Shown piece by piece: positions 24,063-31,335 of a stretch of 64,000 bases of DNA (positions within the stretch are counted from its first letter, which is position 1; each line of letters begins with the position of its first letter). Source of the DNA: Pseudomonas chlororaphis subsp. piscium (lineage in GTDB: Bacteria > Pseudomonadota > Gammaproteobacteria > Pseudomonadales > Pseudomonadaceae); contig NZ_CP027707.1 of assembly GCF_003850345.1 (NCBI RefSeq), positions 3,100,001 through 3,164,000 of the forward strand, in the 5' to 3' direction. A model generated the notes under the pieces. It was not told where the DNA came from, searched no databases, and worked only from the letters and a program-made list of their open reading frames with translations. Both the position numbers and the translations under genes were made by a program.

Positions 24063-25631
24063 TCAGGGTTTGGCCGATTTTCCCAAGGCCTTGGCCACCA
24101 GCTGTTCATAGAGTTCGGCGTAGGGTTCCACCGCCTTGCACCAGTTGAAGGGCGCGGCCATGGCCCGGCAGCGCATGGCGTTGAGCAGCTGCGGATAGGC
24201 GAACACCTTGAAGGCGCGGCTCAGGGCTTCTTCGTAGCTGGCCACCGTGGACTCGTCGAACAGAAAGCCGGTGACGCCGTTCTCGATGGTGTCGGCCAGG
24301 CCGCCGGTATTGCGCGCCACCGGCAACGAACCGAAGCGCTGGGCGTACATCTGGCTCAGGCCGCAGGGTTCGTAGCGCGAAGGCATCAGCAGGAAGTCGC
24401 TGCCGGCGAACATGCGGCGGGCGTCGGTTTCGTTGAAGCCGATATTCACCCCGATGCGCCCGGGGAAACGCGCGGCCAGGGCGCGCATGGCCTGTTCTTC
24501 TTCCGGTTCGCCGCGACCGATGATGGCGATCTGGCCGCCGGACTTGACGATGTACTCGGCCACGCCTTCGGTGAGGTCCAGGCCTTTCTGGTAGACCAGG
24601 CGCGAGACCACGGCGAACAGCGGGCCGCTGCTGTCATCGAGGCCGAATATCCGCCGTACATGGGCGGCATTGGCGGCCTTGCCTTGCCAGTCGCCGATGG
24701 CGAAGGGGCTGAACAGGTGCGGGTCGGTGGCGGCGTCCCAACTTTCGTCGATGCCGTTGGGGATGCCGCTGAGCAGGCCTTGCTGGGTCTTGCTGGCGAG
24801 GAAACCGTCGAGCCCGCAGCCGAAGGCCGGGGTGGTGATTTCCTGGGCATAGGTGGCGCTGACGGTGGTGATGTGGCTGGCGTAGGCCATGCCCGCCTTG
24901 AGGAACGACAGCTTGCCGTAGAACTCCATGCCTTCCTGTTGCAGGGCGTGTTCGGGGATGCCCAGCTCCGGGCAGCAGGCCAGGCTGACCACGCCCTGGT
25001 ACGCCAGGTTGTGGATGGTGAACAGGGTCGGCGTGCGTTGCCCGCGCCAGTGCATATAGGCCGGCGCCAGCCCGGCAGGCCAGTCATGGGCGTGCACCAG
25101 ATCCGGGCACCAGTGGATCTGCGCCAGGTTGGCGGCGATGTCGGCGGCGGCCAGGCCCAGGCGGGCGAAGCGGATATGGTTGTCCGGCCAGTCGCGGCCG
25201 TTGTTGGCGCCGTAGGGGGTGCCTTCGCGCTCGTAGAGTTCCGGGCAGATCAGCACATAGATCACCAGGCCGTCGGGCATGTCCATGCGCCCGATCTTGC
25301 AGGCCGGCAGGGCCGCGTGGCCGCCCAGTTCGCCAATGATATGAATCGGGTTTTCGCTGTGCAGCACTTGCGGGTAGCCGGGGATCAGCAGCCGTACGTC
25401 ATGCAGTTGCGCCATGGCGCGGGGCAGGGCGGCCGACACGTCGCCCAGGCCGCCGGTCTTGACCAGGTCGGCGATTTCCGAGGTGACGAACAGGACTTTC
25501 TTGCGATTGGGGTTGTGATGGATCAGGGGCAGTAACGTCTTGCCGCCAGGGGCGAGAATCGATTTGGAAGCCGGTTCACCGGCCAGATGCAGAGGATGCG
25601 TTCCCTGGGTTTGCAATACGGCACTGGTCAT
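24063..25631 (-). CDS. glgA: Glycogen/starch synthase GlgA
   Basis: 522-residue GT5 glucosyltransferase that elongates alpha-1,4-glucan from an NDP-glucose donor. After a 50-residue N-terminal extension comes VLFVTSEIADLVKTGGLGDV with the donor-binding KTGGLGD; further family motifs are HAHDWPAGLAPAY, TIHNLAYQG, GIPNGID, SRLVYQKG, IGRGEPEEE and the C-terminal MPSRYEPCGLSQMYAQRFG. The start at 25631 (MTSAVLQTQG) has GGGAGAGA upstream. It is the first gene of the minus-strand operon. No glgC (ADP-glucose pyrophosphorylase) is in the window, so its donor supply is not evident from this locus. Confidence 0.97.
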   Translation of the reverse strand: MTSAVLQTQGTHPLHLAGEPASKSILAPGGKTLLPLIHHNPNRKKVLFVTSEIADLVKTGGLGDVSAALPRAMAQLHDVRLLIPGYPQVLHSENPIHIIGELGGHAALPACKIGRMDMPDGLVIYVLICPELYEREGTPYGANNGRDWPDNHIRFARLGLAAADIAANLAQIHWCPDLVHAHDWPAGLAPAYMHWRGQRTPTLFTIHNLAYQGVVSLACCPELGIPEHALQQEGMEFYGKLSFLKAGMAYASHITTVSATYAQEITTPAFGCGLDGFLASKTQQGLLSGIPNGIDESWDAATDPHLFSPFAIGDWQGKAANAAHVRRIFGLDDSSGPLFAVVSRLVYQKGLDLTEGVAEYIVKSGGQIAIIGRGEPEEEQAMRALAARFPGRIGVNIGFNETDARRMFAGSDFLLMPSRYEPCGLSQMYAQRFGSLPVARNTGGLADTIENGVTGFLFDESTVASYEEALSRAFKVFAYPQLLNAMRCRAMAAPFNWCKAVEPYAELYEQLVAKALGKSAKP

Positions 25632-26119
25632 CTGTCTCTCCCGTTTTATTGATCTGTTCCTGGCATCAGCCGGCGGTGTCAAAAGGCCGATCCGCTGGCC
25701 GGGCACAAAAACGTTGCGCATGCGAAAGCCGAACGCAGCCTCATGCGTCGACGCAAAGAGGGTGAAGGGGCCATTGCAAGGATTGCACCAGTCGCGAAGG
25801 CCCTACCTTTAACCTGACCCAAGGCGCGAGCCAAAAGTTTCGACTTTATTTCCCTGGAAGTGACTGCCTGGTCACTTTTCGAATTCCAGTCTAGGACAGA
25901 AGTTAGAGCGCGGGCGTGACGATTAGGTTTTCTCGGGGCGAAGGTTGCGCTACCGCGGAATAAAGCCGACGAAAGGCAGTCTCGCGCACCGGCCGGGGGC
26001 GTGGCTTTTTAGCCTTGGCGCGAAAACGGTGAGGGGGTGCGAGAAGGCGGTGCGGGGAAAAACCGCCCGCGCCCGATGATGGTGCAGGGCAGTGCTGGCG
26101 CAATGCCCTGAGGTGGTGT
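25632..26119. other. Intergenic region upstream of the glgA operon
   Basis: 488 bases without a credible gene between the glgA start and the stop of the 2-hydroxyacid dehydrogenase. It should contain the minus-strand operon promoter. The only distinct structure seen is a perfect 7-base inverted repeat at 25858-25877. No clear sigma-factor site was recognised. Confidence 0.4.
25858..25877. promoter_or_regulatory. Inverted repeat, possible operator for the glgA operon
   Basis: AAGTGAC (25858-25864) and GTCACTT (25871-25877) form a perfect palindrome with a 6-base centre, about 230 bases upstream of the glgA start in AT-richer DNA. It has the geometry of a dimeric regulator site, but no regulator is assigned. 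Confidence 0.3.
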
Positions 26120-27073
26120 TCAGCCCAGCTGACGGATCGGCTGGCCGGCGGCCCAGGCCTGGATGTCCTCGATCATCTGGGCGAAGAACTGCCGGTAGTT
26201 CTGCTGGCTGACATAGCCGACATGGGGCGTGGCCAGCACATTGGGCAGGCGGCGCAACGGATGGTCGAGGGGCAGTGGCTCCTGTTCGAACACATCCAGC
26301 GCGGCACCGGCCAGGCGCCCGCGTTCGAGGGCGCTGATCAGCGCCGCTTCATCGACGATTGGCCCGCGGGCGGTGTTGACCAGCAGCGCCGAGGGTTTCA
26401 TCCAGGCCAGCGCCTGGGCGTCCACCAGGCCACGACTGCGCTCGCTGAGCACCAGGTGCACCGAGAGTACGTCGGCCTGTTCGAACAGCTGCTGCTTGTT
26501 CACGTAGGTCACGCCGGCCGCCGCGGCCCGCTCGGCGGTGAGGTTCTCGCTCCAGGCGATCACCCGCATGCCGAACACCTGGCCGAACTGCGCCACCCGC
26601 TGGCCGATGCTGCCCAGGCCGAGAATGCCCAGGGTCTTGCCGTGCAGGTCGCCGCCCAGCCCCTGTTGCCAAAGGCCGGCGCGCAGGGCGCTGGCTTCGC
26701 TGAGCAGGTTGCGGGTCTGGGCCATGATCAGCGCCCAGGTCAGCTCCGGCGCCGCGTGCTTGTAACTGTCGGTGCCGCACACCTGGATGCCCAGGCTGGC
26801 CGCGGCCGCAAGGTCGATGGCGGCGTTGCGCATGCCGCCGGTGAGCAACAGCTTGAGCCGCGGCAGGCTGCGCAGCAGGGCCGCGTCGAAACGGCTGCGC
26901 TCGCGCATCACGCAGATCACCTCGAACGGCGCCAGGCGCTCGCTCATGGCGGCGGTGTCGCTGGGGTAGTCATGGATAAAGCTGACCTGGCCGATGCCGG
27001 ACAGCAGCGACCAGTCCACGACGTCACGGGCAACGTCCTGCCAGTCATCGATTACCGCGATCTGCACACTCAT
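26120..27073 (-). CDS. D-2-hydroxyacid dehydrogenase family protein
   Basis: 317 residues of the NAD-dependent D-isomer 2-hydroxyacid dehydrogenase fold (GyaR/SerA type). LGILGLGSIGQRVAQFGQ is the Rossmann dinucleotide motif; the catalytic Arg is in NTARGPIVDE, the Glu in DVFEQEPLP and the His in TPHVGYVS. It probably reduces or oxidises a small 2-oxo/2-hydroxy acid; the substrate is not identifiable. It lies 21 bases downstream of the truncated hydrolase on the same strand, so before truncation they were probably an operon. Confidence 0.9.
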   Translation of the reverse strand: MSVQIAVIDDWQDVARDVVDWSLLSGIGQVSFIHDYPSDTAAMSERLAPFEVICVMRERSRFDAALLRSLPRLKLLLTGGMRNAAIDLAAAASLGIQVCGTDSYKHAAPELTWALIMAQTRNLLSEASALRAGLWQQGLGGDLHGKTLGILGLGSIGQRVAQFGQVFGMRVIAWSENLTAERAAAAGVTYVNKQQLFEQADVLSVHLVLSERSRGLVDAQALAWMKPSALLVNTARGPIVDEAALISALERGRLAGAALDVFEQEPLPLDHPLRRLPNVLATPHVGYVSQQNYRQFFAQMIEDIQAWAAGQPIRQLG

Positions 27074-27094
27074 GAAGGCTCCGGGGAAAACGCA

Positions 27095-27361
27095 TCAATG
27101 TGGCGCCAGCCAGCCCAACAGGGCCTGGTGGAATTGCGCCGGTTCTTCCATCTGCGGGGCGTGGCCCAGGCCCGGGAACTCGATCAGGGTCGAGTGCGGG
27201 ATGAGCCCGGCCACCTGCTTGCCCAGCACCTGGTAGTTGCCGATCCGCGCCTTGACCGCCGGCGGAGCGATGTCGCTGCCGATCGCCGTGGTGTCGGCGG
27301 TGCCGATCAGCAGCAGGGTCGGCATCTTCAGGTCCTTGAACTCGTAGTACACCGGTTGTGT
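27095..27361 (-). pseudogene. 3' fragment of an alpha/beta hydrolase
   Basis: Only the C-terminal part of an alpha/beta hydrolase is left: TQPVYYEFKDLKMPTLLLIG, then TADTTAIG, and the catalytic His region FPGLGHAPQMEEPAQFHQAL. The acid (D in GTAD) and base (GLGH) are present but the oxyanion hole and nucleophile elbow are missing. Recognisable homology stops at about 27361, where the frame meets a TAG, exactly where the sequence changes to lower-GC DNA with a perfect palindrome. No N-terminal part was found in the window. A GTG at 27352 could start an 85-residue product, but it would be inactive. Confidence 0.75.
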
Positions 27362-27363
27362 CT

Positions 27364-27379
27364 AGCTAGGGCGCTAGCT
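27364..27379. repeat. Palindrome at the island junction
   Basis: AGCTAG (27364-27369) and CTAGCT (27374-27379) around GGCG, directly at the breakpoint of the hydrolase fragment. It may be a recombination footprint or a small hairpin. Confidence 0.5.
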
Positions 27380-27792
27380 CTGGTACATGACCAAGCTCGA
27401 AGCAGTGACGGCACATTAACTTGAGGTTTTCCGTCAGAACACAAATTTTTGAGTTGAAGCAGTGGAACGTGCCCTGTTCGAATTGGAAGCATATTTGGCC
27501 GTTCCACTGCGTACAGCCGGTCCCTCATTCCTACTTCGAAGGTTTATGTATCGGAAGCGTTGGGTGCTTCGGTTTGTTTTCTGGGTTTACATGACGCCTT
27601 CTGTCGTCTTTGCCGTCGTCTCTAGCAGGCTTTGGTCCGGGCTTGATATCAGTAAACATATTCTGTCCTTGTCCTTGGTGATGTTGATTCTGAAGTTGGA
27701 GAATGAGAAGTGGTCGCATTTATTTTGCTCCCTGTAACTTCCGACCCCGCAAGAACAGATAGCATCAATTTGCTATGGGTCAAGGTGAGTGA
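27380..27792. other. Lower-GC accessory DNA, no secure gene
   Basis: This stretch has markedly more A/T than the surroundings. It contains an 11-base inverted repeat (listed separately) and a plus-strand frame 27546-27737 that would encode a 63-residue hydrophobic peptide (MYRKRWVLRFVFWVYMTPSV) with two possible membrane segments, preceded by GAAGG only 3 bases away. There is no family support, so it is not called as a gene. Confidence 0.4.
27459..27510. repeat. 11-base perfect inverted repeat
   Basis: GCAGTGGAACG at 27459-27469 and CGTTCCACTGC at 27500-27510, separated by 30 bases. It lies about 100 bases inside the accessory segment and may be a recombinase site or the end of a lost element. 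Confidence 0.6.
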
Positions 27793-27990
27793 TGTCATCT
27801 TGCCGGCGTAGACCTGACATCTCCAGCGGGCAAGATGAGTATGTTGGGGCTGGGGGCTGTTACTGAGTTTGAGCGTGACTTGCTGATCGAGCGTACCCAG
27901 CAAGATTTGATCCGTGCAAAGGCTGAGGGCAAGAGTTGGGTAGACCCGAGGCCGTATGGGTTTTCAGTACCCCTAGTCGCCCGAGGTTAA
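27793..27990 (+). pseudogene. Serine recombinase (resolvase/invertase) remnant
   Basis: In the frame ending with TAA at 27988-27990, the translation GVDLTSPAGKMSMLGLGAVT, then EFERDLLIERTQQDLIRAKA and EGKSW, matches the conserved middle of Tn3-family resolvases and DNA invertases (end of the catalytic domain and the long E helix). The catalytic Ser-containing N-terminus is absent: the frame is closed by TGA at 27790-27792. After VDP the sequence leaves the family before any helix-turn-helix. The longest ATG frame would be 27835-27990 (51 residues). It is a relic of a mobile element in the accessory segment. Confidence 0.75.
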
Positions 27991-28001
27991 GTAGCTCGGG
28001 C
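27979..28001. repeat. Small hairpin after the recombinase relic
   Basis: GCCCGAG (27979-27985) pairs with CTCGGGC (27995-28001) over a 9-base loop containing the stop codon; a short AAAA follows. It is possibly a weak terminator. Confidence 0.35.
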
Positions 28002-28078
28002 AAAACTGCGTAGAACTACTCACAACAGCGCATCGGTTTTCCGGGGCGCGGGTGGGTAGGGAAATTTGCGTCCATATA

Positions 28079-28951
28079 TCAAATGTCCTTGATAGGGATC
28101 GACCGAAGCATCATGTTTTTAGCTGACGTTGTGACCGTACCATGGTGAATCATCCACTGAACTATCTGTACTTGAGGGTAATTCAGGTGAAGATGCTGCA
28201 TGATAGGCCCAAACTTTTCGCCATCCATTCGGATGAAGTGCACCTTCTTGAGAACAGTTGAAAGTATGGTGCGAGCACCTGCTTTAGGTGCAAGTAGTCG
28301 TATCTCTTTCTCGTGCGCCCAGTCTGTGTGCTTGATTGATGTCACTCGTGCTGTCGAAAGTATCCCCCGCCTACGACGGAAATCTTCCTCCAGCGATAAT
28401 TCCTGAAGCTCTGCGAGAGTTGCATTAGGGGTCTTTTCTGCTAGATCAAGGAACAGTGCACGCCAGTCTTCCCCACTATTATGAACTCGGGCAGCATCGG
28501 TGTACGTTACTTCCACCGGGATCAACTGATAGTCCTCTAGGGTAGAAGCTGACCATTCGAGTTCGAAGCACACACCTTGGTTATTTTCCGCGTAGTAGGC
28601 CCACATAGCTTGATGATTGGGGCGGCGTGCAGCTGAAAAAATACCAACCTCATTGCAAGAGTTTCTAAAGCGTTCATTTTCTTTTTCGGTAGCTTTAGCT
28701 AAATCGGGAAGGCCTTGATTATCAAATGCCAAAGCAGGACCGCCACGTTTTTGACTTATCTCCGATAGGGTGTCCCCAACGATTTTGTTGTAAATGGTAA
28801 GGTCAACATGGTCAAACTTGGCTTCAAGCGCATCGTTTAGCTCGCCCGGCTTCGCAAAGTAAAGTGTACCTTCTTCGAGGCATCTAAGGGCACTCTCACC
28901 ACTGCGGTACTTGAAGCAAGTCAGAGGCTGCTTCGAATCGTCTTTAACCAT
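28079..28951 (-). CDS. DUF2971 domain protein
   Basis: 290 residues. The start MVKDDSKQPLTCFKYRSGES, the segment TLYFAKPGELNDALEAKFD (the usual 'seen as N/L-D-P-F-E' opening), HQAMWAYYAENNQGVCFEL and HTDWAHEKEIRLLAPK are the hallmarks of DUF2971. The conserved W-A-Y-Y and W-x-x-E-x-E-x-R motifs suggest an enzyme, but no activity is established that I can name. DUF2971 genes are commonly scattered in accessory islands. Here it lies between the recombinase relic and the bacteriocin immunity gene, 148 bases downstream of the latter, with lower GC than the core genes. It could be an orphan defence or modification gene. Confidence 0.75.
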   Translation of the reverse strand: MVKDDSKQPLTCFKYRSGESALRCLEEGTLYFAKPGELNDALEAKFDHVDLTIYNKIVGDTLSEISQKRGGPALAFDNQGLPDLAKATEKENERFRNSCNEVGIFSAARRPNHQAMWAYYAENNQGVCFELEWSASTLEDYQLIPVEVTYTDAARVHNSGEDWRALFLDLAEKTPNATLAELQELSLEEDFRRRRGILSTARVTSIKHTDWAHEKEIRLLAPKAGARTILSTVLKKVHFIRMDGEKFGPIMQHLHLNYPQVQIVQWMIHHGTVTTSAKNMMLRSIPIKDI

Positions 28952-29099
28952 AAGTGTGTCTCTTGGTGTAGGTGCTGAATTTGGCAGGGCCAGATACTGG
29001 AGAATATCTCCTGTTACATGTTTCGTGTCGCCTCATCGTCTTTCAGCACAAATTCAAATCCGATACTTATTTCTTTCACTATTTGTGCAGCACTCTGGA

Positions 29100-29351
29100 T
29101 CAGTTCTTGAAGCCCGGCAGGCCCTTGTCATGGCAATAGTTGCTGATAGTCCGGGTTACACCATCGGCTGAGTCGTCTTCCCCAGCCTCTGGGTAGAACA
29201 ACAAGTCGCTTCCTGCTGGATGGGGAACGATCTTGTTGAAGTGATCGACAAGCTCACCTCGCTCTTCCTCGGTTCGTGCATCTTCAATCGCTTGGATCAG
29301 GGTCTTGAATTCCTGTTCGGTGTAGTAAGCCAAATGGCTCTTCAATTCCAT
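29100..29351 (-). CDS. Bacteriocin immunity protein, Im9/Im2-like
   Basis: 83 residues aligning end to end with colicin DNase immunity proteins: MELKSHLAYYTEQEFKTLIQ, the variable helix II region EEERGELVDHFNKIV, the conserved HPAGSDLLFYP (residues 44-54) and the C-terminal GLPGFKN. The usual Tyr-Tyr pair of helix III (SDLIYYP in Im9) is Phe52-Tyr53 here. Such proteins bind their cognate HNH DNase beside the active site and block DNA access. The start ATG overlaps the toxin stop by one base (TAATG at 29349-29353), which couples immunity to toxin translation. Confidence 0.93.
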   Translation of the reverse strand: MELKSHLAYYTEQEFKTLIQAIEDARTEEERGELVDHFNKIVPHPAGSDLLFYPEAGEDDSADGVTRTISNYCHDKGLPGFKN

Positions 29352-30700
29352 TACTCAACTCCCCTGTGTATGTCGATATGGCGTCTCGGTGTGACGACGT
29401 TGATATTGTCAGTATCGTACACCGCGCCACCATCCTTGATCAGTTCGATGTGGTGCAGCTCGAATGAGATTCGCTTTCCTGCGTGACCGTTCCTTGGTGT
29501 AACTGGTGCTAGACCATTCAGCATGCCTTTCAGGTTACGTTCGTTGAACTGCTGACTTAACTCCAGGTCTTTGGCCACCAGCTCCCAAAGAGCCTCTCGG
29601 AATGAGTCAAAGTCTGTGAACTCCTGTCCATGCAACTGATCGGCAATCTGCGATGGTATTGGCACCCCCAAACCCGTACCAGCTCCGGCTAACCAGATAC
29701 CTGTCACGTCCTGCCCTTGCCCTGTGACAGTGCCGGGCTTCTTGCGGACATTCATCACGATGTATAGCGGCTGGACCCCAGAGCCAATCGGGAAGACCAG
29801 AATGAAGTCTTTATACTCAGGCGGGTAGATCGGGTTGACGATGATGTTATCCGCTTGCTCAGTGGGCGGATAAATCCAGATTTGGGGAGTCTGTGGTGCA
29901 GCTTCTAGCGGGGGAGTTCCTGACATGCTGGAGGGATCAACGGCTGGCGTCCAGATCAGGGTCACCCCATCTCCGAAGTCAGCCACCTGCTGAGAGCCCT
30001 GAGCTACAAACTCGACTATAGGGATCATTTCCCAATCTGTACGCTTCTCAGTGTTGTACCCGTAGCCTTTCAGCGTGCCGTCAGTTTGCTGTTCTATGTG
30101 CAACCGGACACGTGTGCGGCCTTCCTTGAGCGCCTTGAGCTGTTCAGGTGTGTACAGACTGCTATCGCCCAAACTTGATGGCCAGAGCAGTGCAACCATG
30201 CCCGCCAATGCACCAGCAACAACACCAGTAGTAATAACCGTGGCACCTCCACCCGCACCGGCTCCAACACTGGCCCCGGTGCCAACCCCTGTAGCAGCTC
30301 CAGCAGTAGCAGCCGTTCCAGCAGTACATAGACCACCACAGGACACTCCGGCAGAGGTAAGAGCCCTTCCGCCGAGCGCAAGTGTCCCTAGTGATACCGG
30401 TATGTTTCCGCTGATCTTCCCAAGCTTGATGTTCCCCGAAGCATCGGTTTCACGGCCACCCAACAAGGCGAATTCGCCGAACTCTTTGATGGCATCGGTG
30501 GGAATGGCAGAGCTTGCGTAGTTGATAACCCCGTCAGGGAGCTTGCAGGGTTTGGTAAAGGTGCATCCGACAGCGTTGGGTTTGTCTTCTGCCTTTGGCG
30601 GCAGGTCTGGATATTCTGCCCAGCGTTGGGCGCCGATATCGACAGGCTCAACGCCCTTATTGCGATAGCCCTTCGGGCCATTGGAGACATAGCCGCTCAT
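29351..30700 (-). CDS. S-type pyocin-like bacteriocin with colicin E9-type HNH DNase
   Basis: 449 residues. N-terminal 1-115 unassigned (MSGYVSNGPKGYRNKG; CTFTKPCKLPDG at 46-57); 119-173 a Gly/Ala-rich hydrophobic stretch ending in VVAGALAGMVALLWPSSLGD; 180-310 a Pyocin_S domain (SLYTPEQLKALKEGRTRVRL); 319-449 a colicin E9-like DNase. All catalytic positions are kept: R410, E414, H416, H417, N432, H441, H445, equal to ColE9 R96, E100, H102, H103, N118, H127, H131. It cleaves DNA in target cells. The start at 30700 has GGAAG 9 bases upstream; in-frame ATGs at 30718 and 30739 are alternatives. There is no TonB-box receptor domain and no PAAR domain at the N-terminus, so how it is delivered is unclear. 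The immunity gene follows. Confidence 0.9.
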   Translation of the reverse strand: MSGYVSNGPKGYRNKGVEPVDIGAQRWAEYPDLPPKAEDKPNAVGCTFTKPCKLPDGVINYASSAIPTDAIKEFGEFALLGGRETDASGNIKLGKISGNIPVSLGTLALGGRALTSAGVSCGGLCTAGTAATAGAATGVGTGASVGAGAGGGATVITTGVVAGALAGMVALLWPSSLGDSSLYTPEQLKALKEGRTRVRLHIEQQTDGTLKGYGYNTEKRTDWEMIPIVEFVAQGSQQVADFGDGVTLIWTPAVDPSSMSGTPPLEAAPQTPQIWIYPPTEQADNIIVNPIYPPEYKDFILVFPIGSGVQPLYIVMNVRKKPGTVTGQGQDVTGIWLAGAGTGLGVPIPSQIADQLHGQEFTDFDSFREALWELVAKDLELSQQFNERNLKGMLNGLAPVTPRNGHAGKRISFELHHIELIKDGGAVYDTDNINVVTPRRHIDIHRGVE

Positions 30701-30725
30701 CCGTGTTCGCTTCCGCATTGTCCAT

Positions 30726-30747
30726 AAAAAAGCCCCCATGAGGAGGC
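30726..30747 (-). terminator. Intrinsic terminator/attenuator just before the bacteriocin gene
   Basis: On the minus strand GCCTCC-TCAT-GGGGGC (30747-30732) is followed directly by six T. It would end transcripts from yqaA, 150 bases after that gene stops. It is only 26 bases before the bacteriocin ATG, leaving little room for a separate promoter after it. Confidence 0.7.
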
Positions 30748-30897
30748 GAATAATTTGCAGTTGGCTTCGGGACGTTACTGATAGAGGCGGTTTGTAATCT
30801 ATAGGGAAAATCTGAAATAAGCAGAGGCCATCGCCAGGGCGAAACGCTCCCTTTCGCAGTCGTGCTCGTTTGAGACCAGAGGCGTGCCCAGGTCGGC

Positions 30898-31335
30898 TCA
30901 ACCGACCCAGCCGAGGGTCATCCAGGCCAGCACGCCATAACGCGCACCCTTGGCCAGGGTGACGATCAGCAGGAAGCGTTTGAGCGGTTCGCCCATGATT
31001 CCGGCCACCAGGGTCAGCGGGTCGCCGATGATCGGCAGCCAGCTCAGCAGCAGGGACCAATGGCCGTAGCGCTGGTAATGGTTGCGGGCGGTTTGCAGAT
31101 GACGTGGGCCGACGGGGAACCAGCGGCGGTCCTTGTAATGTTCCAGGCGCTGGCCCAGCCACCAGTTCACCAGGGAGCCGAGGACATTGCCCAGGGTGGC
31201 CACGGCCAGCAGCAACCACAGGTTGAACTGGCCGCTGAGCAGCAGGCCCACCAGCACGGCTTCGGATTGCAGCGGCAGCAGGGTGGCGGCGCCGAAGGCC
31301 GCCAGGAACAGGCCGAGGCAGGCGGTGAGGATCAA
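30898..31335 (-). CDS. YqaA/DedA-type small membrane protein
   Basis: 145 residues, almost entirely membrane: LGLFLAAFGAATLLPLQSEA, then LLLSGQFNLWLLLAVATLGN, the charged loop LGQRLEHYKDRRW, and SWLPIIGDPLTLVAGIMGEP with the G-D-P motif of the SNARE-associated/DedA superfamily (YqaA branch). Likely a membrane transporter-like protein of unknown substrate. It begins with TTG (31333-31335), overlapping the TGA of the upstream DUF411 gene, which argues for translational coupling rather than an independent ribosome site. Confidence 0.85.
   Translation of the reverse strand: MILTACLGLFLAAFGAATLLPLQSEAVLVGLLLSGQFNLWLLLAVATLGNVLGSLVNWWLGQRLEHYKDRRWFPVGPRHLQTARNHYQRYGHWSLLLSWLPIIGDPLTLVAGIMGEPLKRFLLIVTLAKGARYGVLAWMTLGWVG

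Noticed and set aside
27546..27737. 63-residue hydrophobic peptide in the accessory segment
   Set aside because: Poorly spaced ribosome site and no family; noted in the region entry but not called a gene.
30724..31219. Extension of the bacteriocin frame up to 31219
   Set aside because: Upstream of about 30740 the frame runs through a terminator and antisense to codons of yqaA; it is a chance open frame.
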